Assembly: GCA_040755715.1 (NCBI GenBank)
Contig: JBFLXN010000036.1
Span: 1-20,225 of the forward strand
Source: JBFLXN01 sp040755715 [NCBI: Candidatus Edwardsbacteria bacterium]
GTDB lineage: Bacteria > Edwardsbacteria > AC1 > JBFLXN01
Direction: 5' to 3'
Length of the DNA: 20,225 nt
The position numbers and the translations under genes are program-made. Positions 1-6,687 of the stretch are shown here, piece by piece (the stretch's first letter is position 1; each line of letters begins with the position of its first letter). The notes below the pieces were generated by a model that saw only the letters and a list, made by a program, of their open reading frames with translations, was not told the origin of the DNA and ran no database searches.

Positions 1-25
1 ATTTCTTATGCAACTGTTTTGCCAT
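1..25 (-). CDS. 5' end of a divergent minus-strand gene (partial)
   Basis: On the minus strand an ATG (25 to 23) is preceded by a strong Shine-Dalgarno sequence, AAGGAGGG, about 8 nt upstream, and a perfect TATAAT further up. The eight visible codons read MAKQLHKK and run off the left edge. From memory, some IS transposases of candidate-phylum genomes begin in a similar basic way, but eight residues cannot establish a family. The gene is divergent from tilS and shares its upstream region. The start is well supported; the function is unknown. Confidence 0.6.
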
Positions 26-51
26 AATCCAAACCCTCCTTTTTGGGTTAG

Positions 52-81
52 ATTATAGCAGTTTAAGAGTTCACTTTTGAA
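52..81 (-). promoter_or_regulatory. Promoter of the divergent minus-strand gene
   Basis: Reading the minus strand, a perfect -10 box TATAAT (57 to 52) lies 18 bp downstream of a weaker -35-like TTCAAA (81 to 76). Transcription would begin near position 45, leaving about 20 nt of leader that includes the AAGGAGGG ribosome site. The -35 overlaps the first dyad repeat (68-83), so a protein bound there would be placed to block or modulate this promoter. Confidence 0.5.
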
Positions 82-122
82 CTTTAAATTCGCTAAAAAG
101 AGTTCACTTTTGAATTTTAAAT
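65..122. repeat. Two 25-bp direct repeats containing dyads (possible operator or element end)
   Basis: Copies at 65-89 and 98-122 are identical except at one base (82 versus 115). They start 33 bp apart, about three helical turns, so they face the same side of DNA. Each contains a dyad: AGTTCA-CTTT-TGAACT at 68-83 (perfect) and AGTTCA-CTTT-TGAATT at 101-116. They lie between the two divergent promoters. A regulator operator fits this arrangement. An insertion-element terminus with repeated transposase sites is the alternative if the left-hand gene is a transposase. Confidence 0.65.
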
Positions 123-142
123 GACATGTTACTTGGTTTTTC

Positions 143-171
143 TTGACAAAAGCGTAAAAATGTGATAAACT
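143..171 (+). promoter_or_regulatory. Sigma70-type promoter of tilS
   Basis: A perfect -35 TTGACA (143-148) is followed, after 17 bp, by TAAACT (166-171), which matches the -10 consensus at four of six positions. Transcription would start around 178, only about 4 nt before the tilS ATG at 182. No Shine-Dalgarno sequence is visible, so the tilS message is probably leaderless or nearly so. Confidence 0.5.
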
Positions 172-181
172 AATATGTTAT

Positions 182-1642
182 ATGGAAGAAAAAATTCTCA
201 GTAAAGTTAGAAACACAATTAAGGGGCATAAAATGCTTCAAGGCGGAGAACGCGTGATTGTAGCTGTCTCCGGCGGACCGGATTCTGTCGCTCTTTTATA
301 CATCCTCCTTGAGTTAAAACAAGAATATAAACTCCAACTTCATCTGGCTCATTTGAATCATAAATTGCGAGGCAAAAAATCAGAAGAAGATGCAGAGTTT
401 GTAACTCAACTGGCACAAAGGCTTAACCTTCCCTTGAGCATTGAATCCTTTGAAGTGGCGACTTTCTTAAAACAGGAGAAACTTTCCCTTCAAGAAGTGG
501 CTCGCCACATTCGGTATCATTTTTTAGAAAATGTGGCTAAGGAAAATGAGGCAGACCGCATTGCTACCGGACATACTGCTAATGACCAGGCGGAAACAAT
601 CCTCTTGCGTTTAATTAGAGGCGCCGGAACTTGTGGACTGGGAGGAATTCCTTATGTCAGAGAGAAAGTAATTAGACCACTACTGGAAATAGAAAAGGAA
701 GAAATCCTAAATTATCTAAACAAGACTAATATTCCTTATCGGATAGACCATTCAAACTTTGAGAGTATTTATTCCCGGAATAAGTTGCGAAAAGAAGTCT
801 TGCCACTTTTGCAAAAAGAATTCAATCCTAAGATTGTTGAAACACTGGCAAGAACGGCTGCTATTTTACAAGAGGAAAATTCAGTGCTTCAAATAGTTGC
901 CAATTTTCTTTTTGACAAGATAAAAAAATACGCCGATGATTCAAAAATTATACTTGATTTTAGAGAATTTTTGGATTATAATAAAGTGTTAAGGCGAATC
1001 GTTCTACGAGAGGCGATTAAAAATTACAGAGGCAACTTACGACAAATTACCAGGAGGCAAATAGACACAATCATTGAGAACTTAGAAAAAGATAAGCCGT
1101 CTATGCTCTGCGACTGGCTTAGTTCTCTAACGGTGAGCAAAATAGGCGAGGAGATTGTTATCGCTAATCGGAGACGCGGCGTGTTTCAGGCGGGGAAGAC
1201 AGAAAAAGCACAAAGACCTGATTGGGAAGTAACACTTGATATCCCGGGTGTCAATGAAATTTCTCAGGGAAGGATAATTACCAAAATAATTAAGCGAGAA
1301 GATGCGCCGTTGGCATTTTGGGCAAAGGAGAAAAATGAAGCCTATTTTGATTACGCTCAATTGAAATTGCCTCTGAAGTTGCGAAATAGAAGAAAAGGGG
1401 ATATTTTAAAACCTTTAGGAATGCAGGGTGAATCAAAGAAGGTAAAAGAAATTCTCATTGAGGCAAAAATTCCCCGAGGACTCCGAGATGAAATTCCGCT
1501 ACTTTTAAGTGGCGAAGAGATCCTCTGGATTCCTGAAGTAAAACAAAGTGAAATAGCCAAAATACGAGAAGATACAAAAAAGGTATTGAAAGTTCAGTTT
1601 TCGGAGACTCGCCATATTTCAAGCGAGGAAGAAGATGTCTAA
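182..1642 (+). CDS. tilS: tRNA(Ile)-lysidine synthetase TilS
   Basis: TilS attaches lysine, using ATP, to C34 of the tRNA-Ile with anticodon CAU, converting it to an AUA-reading tRNA; it is normally essential and cytosolic. The 486-residue protein has the PP-loop ATP pyrophosphatase signature SGGPDS at residues 30-35. A GHTANDQAET segment follows at about 128-137. The C-terminal third carries the TilS_C-type pattern RRKGD...PLGMQG...IPRGLRD...PLL. Length suits the long, multidomain form of the family. The start is the first ATG and has no ribosome site, in keeping with the promoter lying directly before it. The stop overlaps hpt by 8 nt, a pairing of tilS and hpt seen in many bacteria. Confidence 0.96.
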   Translation: MEEKILSKVRNTIKGHKMLQGGERVIVAVSGGPDSVALLYILLELKQEYKLQLHLAHLNHKLRGKKSEEDAEFVTQLAQRLNLPLSIESFEVATFLKQEKLSLQEVARHIRYHFLENVAKENEADRIATGHTANDQAETILLRLIRGAGTCGLGGIPYVREKVIRPLLEIEKEEILNYLNKTNIPYRIDHSNFESIYSRNKLRKEVLPLLQKEFNPKIVETLARTAAILQEENSVLQIVANFLFDKIKKYADDSKIILDFREFLDYNKVLRRIVLREAIKNYRGNLRQITRRQIDTIIENLEKDKPSMLCDWLSSLTVSKIGEEIVIANRRRGVFQAGKTEKAQRPDWEVTLDIPGVNEISQGRIITKIIKREDAPLAFWAKEKNEAYFDYAQLKLPLKLRNRRKGDILKPLGMQGESKKVKEILIEAKIPRGLRDEIPLLLSGEEILWIPEVKQSEIAKIREDTKKVLKVQFSETRHISSEEEDV

Positions 1643-2174
1643 AGAAGCAAAAAACAAAATTGGTGAAATTTTAGTTACCCGAGAACAAATAAGAAAACGG
1701 GTTATTGTCCTCGGAAAGAATATTTCTCAGGACTATAAAGATAAAAATCCGCTGTTAGTGGGAATTCTCCGTGGAGCTTTTGTCTTTCTTGCTGATTTAA
1801 TGCGTAACATCACGATTCCCTGTGAAATTGATTTTCTGAGTGTCACAAGTTATGGTCTGGCCTCAGAATCCTCTGGTATTGTCCGAATTGTGCAGGACTT
1901 AAATACCAATATTAAAGGGAGACATGTAATTGTCGTAGAAGATATTGTTGACAGCGGACAAACCCTGAATTATATTCTTAATACACTTCAACAACGAAAA
2001 CCCAAGAGTTTAAATGTCTGCGCTCTCTTAGATAAAAAAGAAGCTCGGAAGACAGAAGTCTCGCTTAAGTATGTTGGTTTTACTATTCCTAAAAAATTTG
2101 TCGTTGGCTATGGACTTGACTGTGCCGAAAAGTGGCGCCACTTGCCTTATGTAGCCGCAGTTTTGAATAAATGA
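1635..2174 (+). CDS. hpt: Hypoxanthine(-guanine) phosphoribosyltransferase
   Basis: This purine-salvage enzyme joins hypoxanthine or guanine to PRPP, giving IMP or GMP. The 179-residue protein shows the PRPP-binding loop VVEDIVDSGQTL at residues 100-111, the DFLSVTSYG segment at 66-74 that forms the flexible catalytic loop region, and the LVGILRGAF strand near the N-terminus. Length and motif order are typical of bacterial Hpt. The ATG lies inside the end of tilS (8-nt overlap) with GAGGAAG just upstream, so translation is probably coupled. In many bacteria tilS-hpt-ftsH is a conserved order, and ftsH is indeed next here, though a 194-bp gap with a palindromic element lies between. Confidence 0.95.
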   Translation: MSKEAKNKIGEILVTREQIRKRVIVLGKNISQDYKDKNPLLVGILRGAFVFLADLMRNITIPCEIDFLSVTSYGLASESSGIVRIVQDLNTNIKGRHVIVVEDIVDSGQTLNYILNTLQQRKPKSLNVCALLDKKEARKTEVSLKYVGFTIPKKFVVGYGLDCAEKWRHLPYVAAVLNK

Positions 2175-2207
2175 CAAACTACATCTATTCGTGTTCAATA
2201 ATTTTTT

Positions 2208-2337
2208 AACCACGGATTAGACGAATTTTCACAGATTGATTGAAAAGGTAATTAGGTAATTAAGTTATTAAGTCATTTAACAATGACTCAATGAGCCAAT
2301 AACTCAATTTGGTGTTTATCCGTGTTAATCTGTGGTT
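2208..2337. repeat. 130-bp nested palindromic (MITE/REP-like) intergenic element
   Basis: The hpt-ftsH gap holds imperfect terminal inverted repeats: AACCACGGATTA at the left, and at the right end the complement of AACCACAGATTA (right arm ends at 2337). Inside is a perfect hairpin, AGTCATT (2271-2277) and AATGACT (2282-2288) with a TAAC loop, flanked by weaker inverted AGTTATT/AATAACT. From memory, arms of this kind recur between genes in several metagenomic bacterial genomes. No coding potential is apparent. It has no T-run after the stem and so does not look like an intrinsic terminator. Confidence 0.6.
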
Positions 2338-2368
2338 CCATATCTTATAAAGAAAGAAGGAATAAAAA

Positions 2369-4318
2369 ATGGCTACAGAAAAATCTGACAAAGAACAAAA
2401 GAAACCATTGAGCACTCAAGACTTCAAAAGAGCAAATAAAGGCTGGCTCTTTTGGATTATCTTTATTCTTATAGTGTTCATTGCTTACAACCTGTTTAAC
2501 ATTCAGAAGAAAGAAATGGAAATCTCCTATACTCAATTTCGTCAGGAACTATTAAGGGGTAATATTTCTACCATTATATTTAAAGAAAAAGAAGTGCAGG
2601 GAGTATTGAAGACCCCAATTGTCTTATCTAAAAGAGGTGTAAGTTTCACTTTTAATCGTTTTAAAACCTATGTTCCTTTTGAAGAACCCGGTCTAATCAG
2701 TGAATTGCAGAGCAAGGGAGTAGAAATAAAAGCCGAGCCAGAAGGAAAGGGATGGTTTACCGTATTAGCTACTTGGTGGCTGCCAGCTATTCTGTTGGTG
2801 GTTTTCTGGCTGTTTGTTATTCGTCAGACGCAGGCAGGCCCCAAGGGGATATTTTCGTTTGGCAAAAGCCGGGCCAGACTTTTGACCGAAGACAAAATCA
2901 AGGTGAATTTCCGAGATGTGGCTGGGGCTGAGGAAGCTAAACAGGATTTGAAAGAGATCATAGAGTTTTTGAAGGAGCCAAAAAAATTTCAGAGACTCGG
3001 AGGGAAAATCCCAAAGGGGGCACTTTTGTTGGGTCCGCCAGGCACCGGGAAGACATTGATGGCAAAGGCAGTGGCTGGCGAAGCCGGGGTTCCTTTCTAT
3101 TCTATTTCTGGTTCTGATTTTGTGGAAATGTTTGTCGGTGTTGGGGCTTCCCGGGTAAGAGACCTTTTTGAACAGGGAAAGAAGAACGCTCCTTGCATTA
3201 TCTTTATTGATGAAATTGATGCGGTCGGCAGACACAGAGGGGCCGGTCTCGGGGGGGGGCACGACGAAAGAGAACAGACACTGAATCAGCTTTTAGTGGA
3301 AATGGATGGATTCTCTGGCAATGAAGGTGTGATTATTATTGCTGCCACAAATCGTCCGGATGTCTTAGACCCAGCTCTACTGCGACCCGGCAGATTTGAT
3401 AGAATTATTGTGGTTGACCGTCCAGATGTCATAGGACGAGAAGGGATTTTTAAGGTTCATACCAAGAAAATTCCCTTAGCCGAAGATGTTGACCTCAAGG
3501 TTTTAGCCAGAGGCACACCCGGTTTTTCTGGAGCCGATATTGCTAATATGGTCAATGAAGCCGCCCTGTTGGCCGCCAGACATAATCGGAACAAAGTAAT
3601 TATGCAGGATTTTGAGGAGGCTAAAGACCGAGTAATGATGGGTGCTGAACGGAAGAGTATGTTCATCAGCGAAGAAGAGAAAAAAATCTCTGCTTATCAT
3701 GAATCAGGACACACCTTGGTTTCTAAGATGACTTCCGGAATGGACCCTATTCATAAAGTAACTATTATCCCCCGAGGCCGAGCTTTAGGGATAACCCTAC
3801 AGTTACCCATTGATGAAAGACATAATTATTCCAAAACCTATTGCCTCAATCAGCTGGCTTTTATTTTAGGTGGGCGAGCTGCCGAGGAGCTGGTCCTGCA
3901 TGAAATGACCACCGGCGCTGGTAATGATATTGAAAGAGCTACCGAATTAGCCAGAAAGATGGTCTGTGAATGGGGAATGAGTGAAAGTTTGGGGCCTTTG
4001 ACCTTTGGACAGAAAGAAGAGGAAATCTTCTTAGGTCGGGAGTTTGCCCGACATCGCGATTACAGCGAAGAGACCGCTCAGGCAATTGACAAAGAAATAA
4101 GACAATTGGTAGAAAATGCCCATCAACGCGCATTTTCTATTCTGCAAGAAAATATAGATAAGTTACATGCATTGGCTAAAACACTTTTGGAACGGGAAAT
4201 TTTGGACGGTGAAGAAATTGATAAAATTATAAAAGGTGAGACACTGTCTTCTGAGGAAAAGACCGATGAAGAAAATAGACCGCCGCAAGATAGAAAGAGC
4301 GATAAAATCGCTACTTGA
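2369..4318 (+). CDS. ftsH: ATP-dependent zinc metalloprotease FtsH
   Basis: FtsH is an inner-membrane AAA+ protease that extracts and degrades membrane and short-lived regulatory proteins. In order the 649-residue protein shows: a first membrane helix (about 25-43); an extracytoplasmic domain; a second helix (about 129-151); Walker A GPPGTGKT (222-229); Walker B IIFIDEID (277-284); the second region of homology with RPGRFDR (339-345); the zinc site HESGH (444-448); and the third ligand Asp in [10 protein letters not shown] (D520). The zinc motif has Ser where HEAGH is usual, a tolerated variant. The charged C-terminal tail is typical. GAAGGA lies 7 nt before the ATG. The 3' end overlaps the probable start of folE by 53 bp. 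Confidence 0.97.
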   Translation: MATEKSDKEQKKPLSTQDFKRANKGWLFWIIFILIVFIAYNLFNIQKKEMEISYTQFRQELLRGNISTIIFKEKEVQGVLKTPIVLSKRGVSFTFNRFKTYVPFEEPGLISELQSKGVEIKAEPEGKGWFTVLATWWLPAILLVVFWLFVIRQTQAGPKGIFSFGKSRARLLTEDKIKVNFRDVAGAEEAKQDLKEIIEFLKEPKKFQRLGGKIPKGALLLGPPGTGKTLMAKAVAGEAGVPFYSISGSDFVEMFVGVGASRVRDLFEQGKKNAPCIIFIDEIDAVGRHRGAGLGGGHDEREQTLNQLLVEMDGFSGNEGVIIIAATNRPDVLDPALLRPGRFDRIIVVDRPDVIGREGIFKVHTKKIPLAEDVDLKVLARGTPGFSGADIANMVNEAALLAARHNRNKVIMQDFEEAKDRVMMGAERKSMFISEEEKKISAYHESGHTLVSKMTSGMDPIHKVTIIPRGRALGITLQLPIDERHNYSKTYCLNQLAFILGGRAAEELVLHEMTTGAGNDIERATELARKMVCEWGMSESLGPLTFGQKEEEIFLGREFARHRDYSEETAQAIDKEIRQLVENAHQRAFSILQENIDKLHALAKTLLEREILDGEEIDKIIKGETLSSEEKTDEENRPPQDRKSDKIAT

Positions 4319-4832
4319 AGCCATCGGCGAAAATCCACAGCGAGAAGGGTTAAGAGAGACACCGCGTAGAATTGCGGAAATGTATGAGGAAATCTTCGCT
4401 GGGCTTAAAGCTGACCCCAAAAAGGAAATCCGCCTCTATACCACCAAGAATGAAGATGAGATGATTATTGTCCGGGATATCGTTTTTTACTCTATTTGTG
4501 AACATCACTTATTGCCATTCTTTGGAAAAGCCCATATTGTCTATATCCCCCGGGAAAACAAAATCACTGGTTTTTCCAATTTAGTGCGGGTAGTAGAAGT
4601 TTTAGCCCGGCGACCTCAACTTCAGGAACGTTTGACCACTGACATTGCCGATGCCCTGATGGAGATTTTGCATCCTTTAGGGATTTTGGTAGTGGTTGAA
4701 GCAGAACATCTCTGTTTGACCATGAGAGGGGTAAAAAAGCCAGGCTCATTGACTGTCACTTCAGCCATTAGAGGTGGTATGCGCAAAGAAGCCACCAGAT
4801 TAGAGGCGTTGTCTTTGATTAGAGGAAAGTAG
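4266..4832 (+). CDS. folE: GTP cyclohydrolase I
   Basis: FolE converts GTP to 7,8-dihydroneopterin triphosphate, the first step of folate synthesis, as a cytosolic homodecamer. The 188-residue protein has the zinc ligands C78 and H81 in the CEHH motif and C150 in EHLCLTMRG, the GENPQREGLRETPRR N-terminal signature, and GFSNLVRVVEVLARRPQ in the active-site region. I chose the ATG at 4266 because it gives the standard N-terminus and has GAGGA 8 nt upstream. A GTG at 4236 in the same frame would add ten residues unlike the family. It overlaps the ftsH end in another frame, implying coupling. folP, which acts later in the pathway, lies 1.9 kb downstream beyond a restriction-modification insertion. 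Confidence 0.95.
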   Translation: MKKIDRRKIERAIKSLLEAIGENPQREGLRETPRRIAEMYEEIFAGLKADPKKEIRLYTTKNEDEMIIVRDIVFYSICEHHLLPFFGKAHIVYIPRENKITGFSNLVRVVEVLARRPQLQERLTTDIADALMEILHPLGILVVVEAEHLCLTMRGVKKPGSLTVTSAIRGGMRKEATRLEALSLIRGK

Positions 4833-4834
4833 GA

Positions 4835-5770
4835 ATGAGAAGAAAAAGCCGGAATCTTAAAACTCCACAGACTCCAGGCAGATACAAGAAGACAATTTCC
4901 TTAATAAAAGAGCCTGAGGCAATTTATGCTGTTGATAATAATAAACAGACTATTTCTTGTCAAGCCGATGAACTATTTTTCCAGAGAGATTCTATATGGA
5001 TTTACCATACTGATATTTTAAAGACAGGGTGTATTGAAGAAAGTTCTATAGATTTAATTGTGACCTCTCCTCCCTATAATGTGGACATTAAATATAATTC
5101 TCACAACGATACTATGTTATATGAGGATTATTTGTCATTTACAAAAATGTGGCTTACTAAATGCTATAAACTGATAAAAGACGATGGGAGATTTTGTCTG
5201 AACATCCCCTTAGATAAGAATAAAGGTGGCCAGCAAAGCGTGTGCGCAGATATTACAACCATAGCAAAGCAAGTCGGTTTTAAATATCATTCTACAATTA
5301 TCTGGAATGAGCAGAATATCTCACGAAGAACTGCCTGGGGTTCATGGCTTTCTGCCTCAGCTCCCTATGTGATAGCACCTGTTGAAGTAATAGTTGTTCT
5401 TTATAAGAAACGCTGGAAAAAGACAAGTGGTAGTGGAAAATCAGATATTAGTAAAAAAGAGTTTATAGAATGGACAAACGGTGTTTGGAATTTTATGGGT
5501 GAAAGTAAAAAGAGAGTTGGGCACCCTGCACCGTTTCCCGTGGAATTACCGAAACGATGTATAAAACTGTTTAGTTTTGTTGATGATACTGTTCTTGACC
5601 CTTTTCTTGGAAGTGGCTCAACGCTGATTGCGTGTGTTTTGACTGATAGAAAAGGAATAGGAATTGAGATTGATAATAATTACTGTAAGTTAGCAAAGGA
5701 GAGGCTCATGAATGAAGCTCAAATTAATCAACTTAAACTTGAAGCAATGGGAAGTGAAAATAATGGCTAG
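4835..5770 (+). CDS. Type II DNA methyltransferase, SPPY class (N4-cytosine or N6-adenine)
   Basis: This is a site-specific DNA methyltransferase using S-adenosylmethionine. In its 311 residues the catalytic motif TSPPYN (77-82) precedes the SAM-binding motif DPFLGSGST (255-263), the motif order of the beta class. HPAPFPVELP at 230-239 is the usual motif X neighbourhood. SPPY is commonest in N4-cytosine enzymes but also occurs in some N6-adenine ones, so the modified base is open. The ATG is 2 nt after the folE stop, with GTAGGA ahead, so it is read in the folate operon. It overlaps the HNH gene by 8 nt. The methyltransferase-nuclease pair indicates a type II restriction-modification system; the recognition site cannot be inferred. 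Confidence 0.92.
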   Translation: MRRKSRNLKTPQTPGRYKKTISLIKEPEAIYAVDNNKQTISCQADELFFQRDSIWIYHTDILKTGCIEESSIDLIVTSPPYNVDIKYNSHNDTMLYEDYLSFTKMWLTKCYKLIKDDGRFCLNIPLDKNKGGQQSVCADITTIAKQVGFKYHSTIIWNEQNISRRTAWGSWLSASAPYVIAPVEVIVVLYKKRWKKTSGSGKSDISKKEFIEWTNGVWNFMGESKKRVGHPAPFPVELPKRCIKLFSFVDDTVLDPFLGSGSTLIACVLTDRKGIGIEIDNNYCKLAKERLMNEAQINQLKLEAMGSENNG

Positions 5771-6347
5771 AAGCGTTGGGGATTTGGTTCTGGAGTACTT
5801 TAAGAAACATCCAAAGGTGGATTTGCCACACGGCCCTGTTGTAGATTGGGTAGAAAAACAGTATCTCAAACTATATGGCAGAAAGCCTCGCGATACTTGG
5901 AGACAAATTCGTAAATTTCATCAGGAAGGCAAATTAATAAAGGTCAAAAAAGGAGTATATAGATATGACCCTGATTTTCTTAAAGAAGTAGATTTGTGGG
6001 AATTTTCTCCTGAACAGAAAGAAGCAATATTTAAACGAGACAATTACCAATGCATAGTTTGTGGTCGAGGACCGAAGGAGGGCGTAGAAATCTGTGCAGA
6101 CCATATAAAACCAAAGGATAAAGGAGGTAGTAACACAATAGAGAATGGTCAAACCTTATGCCAGGAACATAACCTTATGAAGAAGAATTATTCACAAACA
6201 GAAGCAGGCAAAAGATATTTTATAAAAATGTATGAGCAAGCCGCTGTTAATAATGACGAAAGAATAATCAATTTTTGTAAATGTGTTTTTGAGTGCTATG
6301 ATAAACACGGAATCAATAGCCATATACAAAGACCGAATGGAAAATAA
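5763..6347 (+). CDS. HNH endonuclease, probable restriction enzyme partner
   Basis: The 194-residue protein has two parts. Residues 1-75 look like a small winged-helix DNA-binding region, with TWRQIRKFHQEGKLIKVKKG matching the recognition helix and wing. Residues 85-145 form an HNH nuclease: zinc cysteines C97 and C100, catalytic D113-H114 in ADHIKPKDKGG, N128, then TLCQEHN with C133 and H136. The start at 5763 gives MARSVGDL; an in-frame ATG at 5712 would add 17 residues buried in the methyltransferase gene. The 8-nt overlap with the methyltransferase implies coupling, which would let protection and cutting be expressed together. A stand-alone homing-type HNH is less likely given this pairing. 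A type II restriction enzyme is the best reading. Confidence 0.85.
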   Translation: MARSVGDLVLEYFKKHPKVDLPHGPVVDWVEKQYLKLYGRKPRDTWRQIRKFHQEGKLIKVKKGVYRYDPDFLKEVDLWEFSPEQKEAIFKRDNYQCIVCGRGPKEGVEICADHIKPKDKGGSNTIENGQTLCQEHNLMKKNYSQTEAGKRYFIKMYEQAAVNNDERIINFCKCVFECYDKHGINSHIQRPNGK

Positions 6348-6368
6348 TTGAAAAATGGGAGGGTTGAA

Positions 6369-6592
6369 ATGCTTGACAGGGAAGTTGTCAAAGAATTTCT
6401 AGAGGATAAACCTGAGAAGATAGAAATACCAGCAGATATTTCTATGGATGCACTCGTAGAGACTTTCTGTAGATATACTGAAGATGATTATTATGAATGG
6501 CTAAAGGACACAATTTTAAATCCTTTTTCAATCACTGGGACCCCAACTGGGACTGGATTAGGGGTAGAATTGAATACTATTCAAAAGATTAG
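6369..6592 (+). pseudogene. Small gene of the restriction-modification cluster, frame-broken
   Basis: The ATG at 6369 has an excellent GGGAGGG ribosome site 5 nt upstream. As written the frame runs to a TGA at 6597-6599 (76 residues), but after about residue 48 the protein becomes low-complexity. In the -1 frame from 6512 the DNA reads NFKSFFNHWDPNWDWIRG and continues to a TAG at 6590-6592. That is aromatic-rich, protein-like sequence that fits as the continuation of EDDYYEWLKD. So the gene probably carries a 1-nt loss or 2-nt gain near 6508-6521, where an ACAC (6508-6511), a T4 run (6514-6517) and a TTTAAAT heptamer sit together. I do not recognise the family. Its position directly after the HNH gene suggests an accessory role in that system. 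Confidence 0.6.
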
Positions 6593-6687
6593 ACGATGAC
6601 ATTTTTCAAAACTGGTATATGGCATAAAAGGGCAAGGGAATTTAATTTCTATCTGAGAGGCTTTAAATATCTCTTTATTATGAACAA

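Noticed and set aside
12-25. AACTGTTTTGCCAT occurs at both ends of the window (12-25 and 20010-20023)
   Set aside because: A 14-base match is expected about once by chance in a window of this size. The right-hand copy has no ribosome site and its frame stops after ten codons.
272-285. TCCGG-CGGA-CCGGA hairpin near the tilS start
   Set aside because: It is produced by the codons of the conserved SGGPD ATP-binding loop, not by an inserted element.
2765-3262. 165-codon open frame on the minus strand within ftsH
   Set aside because: It lies wholly inside the well-supported ftsH gene, has no ribosome site and reads like antisense of conserved AAA motifs.
3693-3720. HESGH in FtsH as a sign of an inactive protease
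   Set aside because: Both zinc histidines, the catalytic Glu and the third ligand Asp are present; the Ala-to-Ser change is not at a catalytic position.
4236-4265. GTG at 4236 as the folE start
   Set aside because: The added ten residues do not match the GTP cyclohydrolase family, and the ATG at 4266 has a better ribosome site.
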